DNA of 6,718 bases from Desulfuromonadales bacterium (lineage in GTDB: Bacteria; Desulfobacterota; Desulfuromonadia; Desulfuromonadales; BM103): positions 1 to 6,718 of the forward strand of contig DAOVNV010000138.1 in the NCBI GenBank assembly GCA_030630015.1. Reading direction: 5' to 3'. Below, piece after piece: positions 6,118-6,718 of the stretch. The notes under the pieces were generated by a model, which was not told the DNA's origin, searched no databases, and worked only from the letters and a program-made list of their open reading frames with translations. Made by a program: the position numbers and the translations under genes. How positions within the stretch are numbered: the stretch's first letter is position 1; each line of letters begins with the position of its first letter.

Positions 6118-6718
6118 ATGGATATAAAAATTCCGGAAGTTGGTGAATCGATTCACGAAGCCCTGGTCGCCAACTGGCTGAAAGCTGATGGAGACCCGGT
6201 CCAGCGTGACGAGGTCATCTGCGAACTGGAAACCGACAAGATCAACGTCGAAATCACCGCCGAGGCCTCCGGTATTCTGCATATCAAGGTCCCGGTTGGC
6301 GAGACCCTGCCGATCGGTACGCTGATCGCCACCCTCGAAGAAGGCGAAGTGCCCGCCGCGCCTCCGACGGAGGCTGTGGCTCCCGCAGCTCCGGCAATGA
6401 TAAAGGAAGCAGGGCGGACCCCGACTGACAAGTTGCCGGTCAATCCCGCCGCCGAGCGCCTGGCCAGGGAAAAGGGCGTCGATCTGAAGAGTGTTGCAGG
6501 TCAGGGCCGCAACGGCCGCATCCAGGTCGAGGATGTGATGGCCACCGAGACGCAAACACCCGTCGAGAAACAGCAGGTGCTGCCAAAGACCGCCGTCACC
6601 CCACCTCCGCAGGACGATGGCCGCCCGGTGACCCGCCAGGAAATGACGCCGATCCGCCAGAAGATCGCCCAGCGTCTGCTCAGGGCCAGGCAACAAACCG
6701 CCATGCTGACCACCTTTA
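6118..6718 (+). CDS. sucB: 2-oxoglutarate dehydrogenase E2 component, dihydrolipoyl succinyltransferase (3' end beyond window)
   Basis: The first 200 codons are present. E2 forms the core of the 2-oxoglutarate dehydrogenase complex and transfers succinyl from its lipoyl arm to CoA. The N-terminal lipoyl domain (about 1-76) starts MDIKIPEVGESIHEALVANW and carries the lipoylation motif ETDKINVEI with Lys41. An Ala/Pro-rich linker follows (77-105). The peripheral-subunit-binding domain (about 107-141) reads NPAAERLAREKGVDL, then GQGRNGRIQVEDVM, and docks E1/E3. A second flexible linker leads to the start of the catalytic domain at about 172 (TRQEMTPIRQKIAQRLL, then TAMLTTF), where the window ends before the active-site His and Asp. 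There is one lipoyl domain, as in other SucB proteins. ATG 6118 has AAGGG seven bases upstream. Pairing with sucA 122 nt upstream supports the 2-oxoglutarate rather than the pyruvate assignment. Confidence 0.95.
   Translation, partial: MDIKIPEVGESIHEALVANWLKADGDPVQRDEVICELETDKINVEITAEASGILHIKVPVGETLPIGTLIATLEEGEVPAAPPTEAVAPAAPAMIKEAGRTPTDKLPVNPAAERLAREKGVDLKSVAGQGRNGRIQVEDVMATETQTPVEKQQVLPKTAVTPPPQDDGRPVTRQEMTPIRQKIAQRLLRARQQTAMLTTF

Noticed and set aside
6061..6696. A 211-codon minus-strand open frame opposite sucB
   Set aside because: sucB on the plus strand has intact lipoyl, subunit-binding and early catalytic motifs. The opposite frame has no family resemblance.
1..6718. Search for CRISPR repeats, tRNA/rRNA genes, insertion sequences, toxin-antitoxin or defence genes
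   Set aside because: No regularly spaced repeats, RNA-gene motifs, terminal inverted repeats with transposase, or defence-type proteins were seen. The coding content is transport and TCA-cycle metabolism.

Overview
The window reads as ordinary chromosomal DNA from a GC-rich Gram-negative bacterium. The periplasmic amino-acid-binding protein has a Sec signal peptide, start codons include TTG and GTG, and Shine-Dalgarno sites are AAGGAG-like. The style of the transporter proteins and the sucA-sucB pair would fit a Desulfuromonadales/Geobacter-like (deltaproteobacterial) relative. That placement is a guess from general resemblance, not something the sequence proves.

Layout. Positions 1-2072 hold a leftward operon. 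From its promoter side it runs: a 51-residue zinc-ribbon protein, a family-3 amino-acid-binding protein, a polar amino-acid permease with an unusual N-terminal extension, and the first 25 codons of an ABC ATPase that overlaps the permease stop and is cut by the window edge. Spacings are 67 nt, 20 nt and an 8-nt overlap. The last two junctions are tight and look translationally coupled. The 67-nt gap can fold as a hairpin whose loop pairs with downstream sequence (H-type pseudoknot geometry).

The spacer at 2073-2239 carries what look like two divergent promoters with overlapping -35 elements, one firing left into the zinc-ribbon/transporter operon and one firing right into a 306-residue EamA/DMT-family permease (2240-3160). 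After a 156-nt spacer with a weak terminator-like hairpin and a good extended -10 promoter candidate comes sucA (3317-5995), the E1 component of 2-oxoglutarate dehydrogenase. A 122-nt gap separates it from sucB (from 6118, running off the window), the dihydrolipoyl succinyltransferase E2. The two make the first two enzymes of the 2-oxoglutarate dehydrogenase complex of the TCA cycle, so this part is core metabolism.

Nothing here points to a mobile element, CRISPR array, RNA gene, toxin-antitoxin or defence system. The parts most worth a second look are the possible pseudoknot between the zinc-ribbon gene and the binding-protein gene, the extra periplasmic beta-rich segment in the permease, and the small zinc-ribbon gene leading an amino-acid transport operon.
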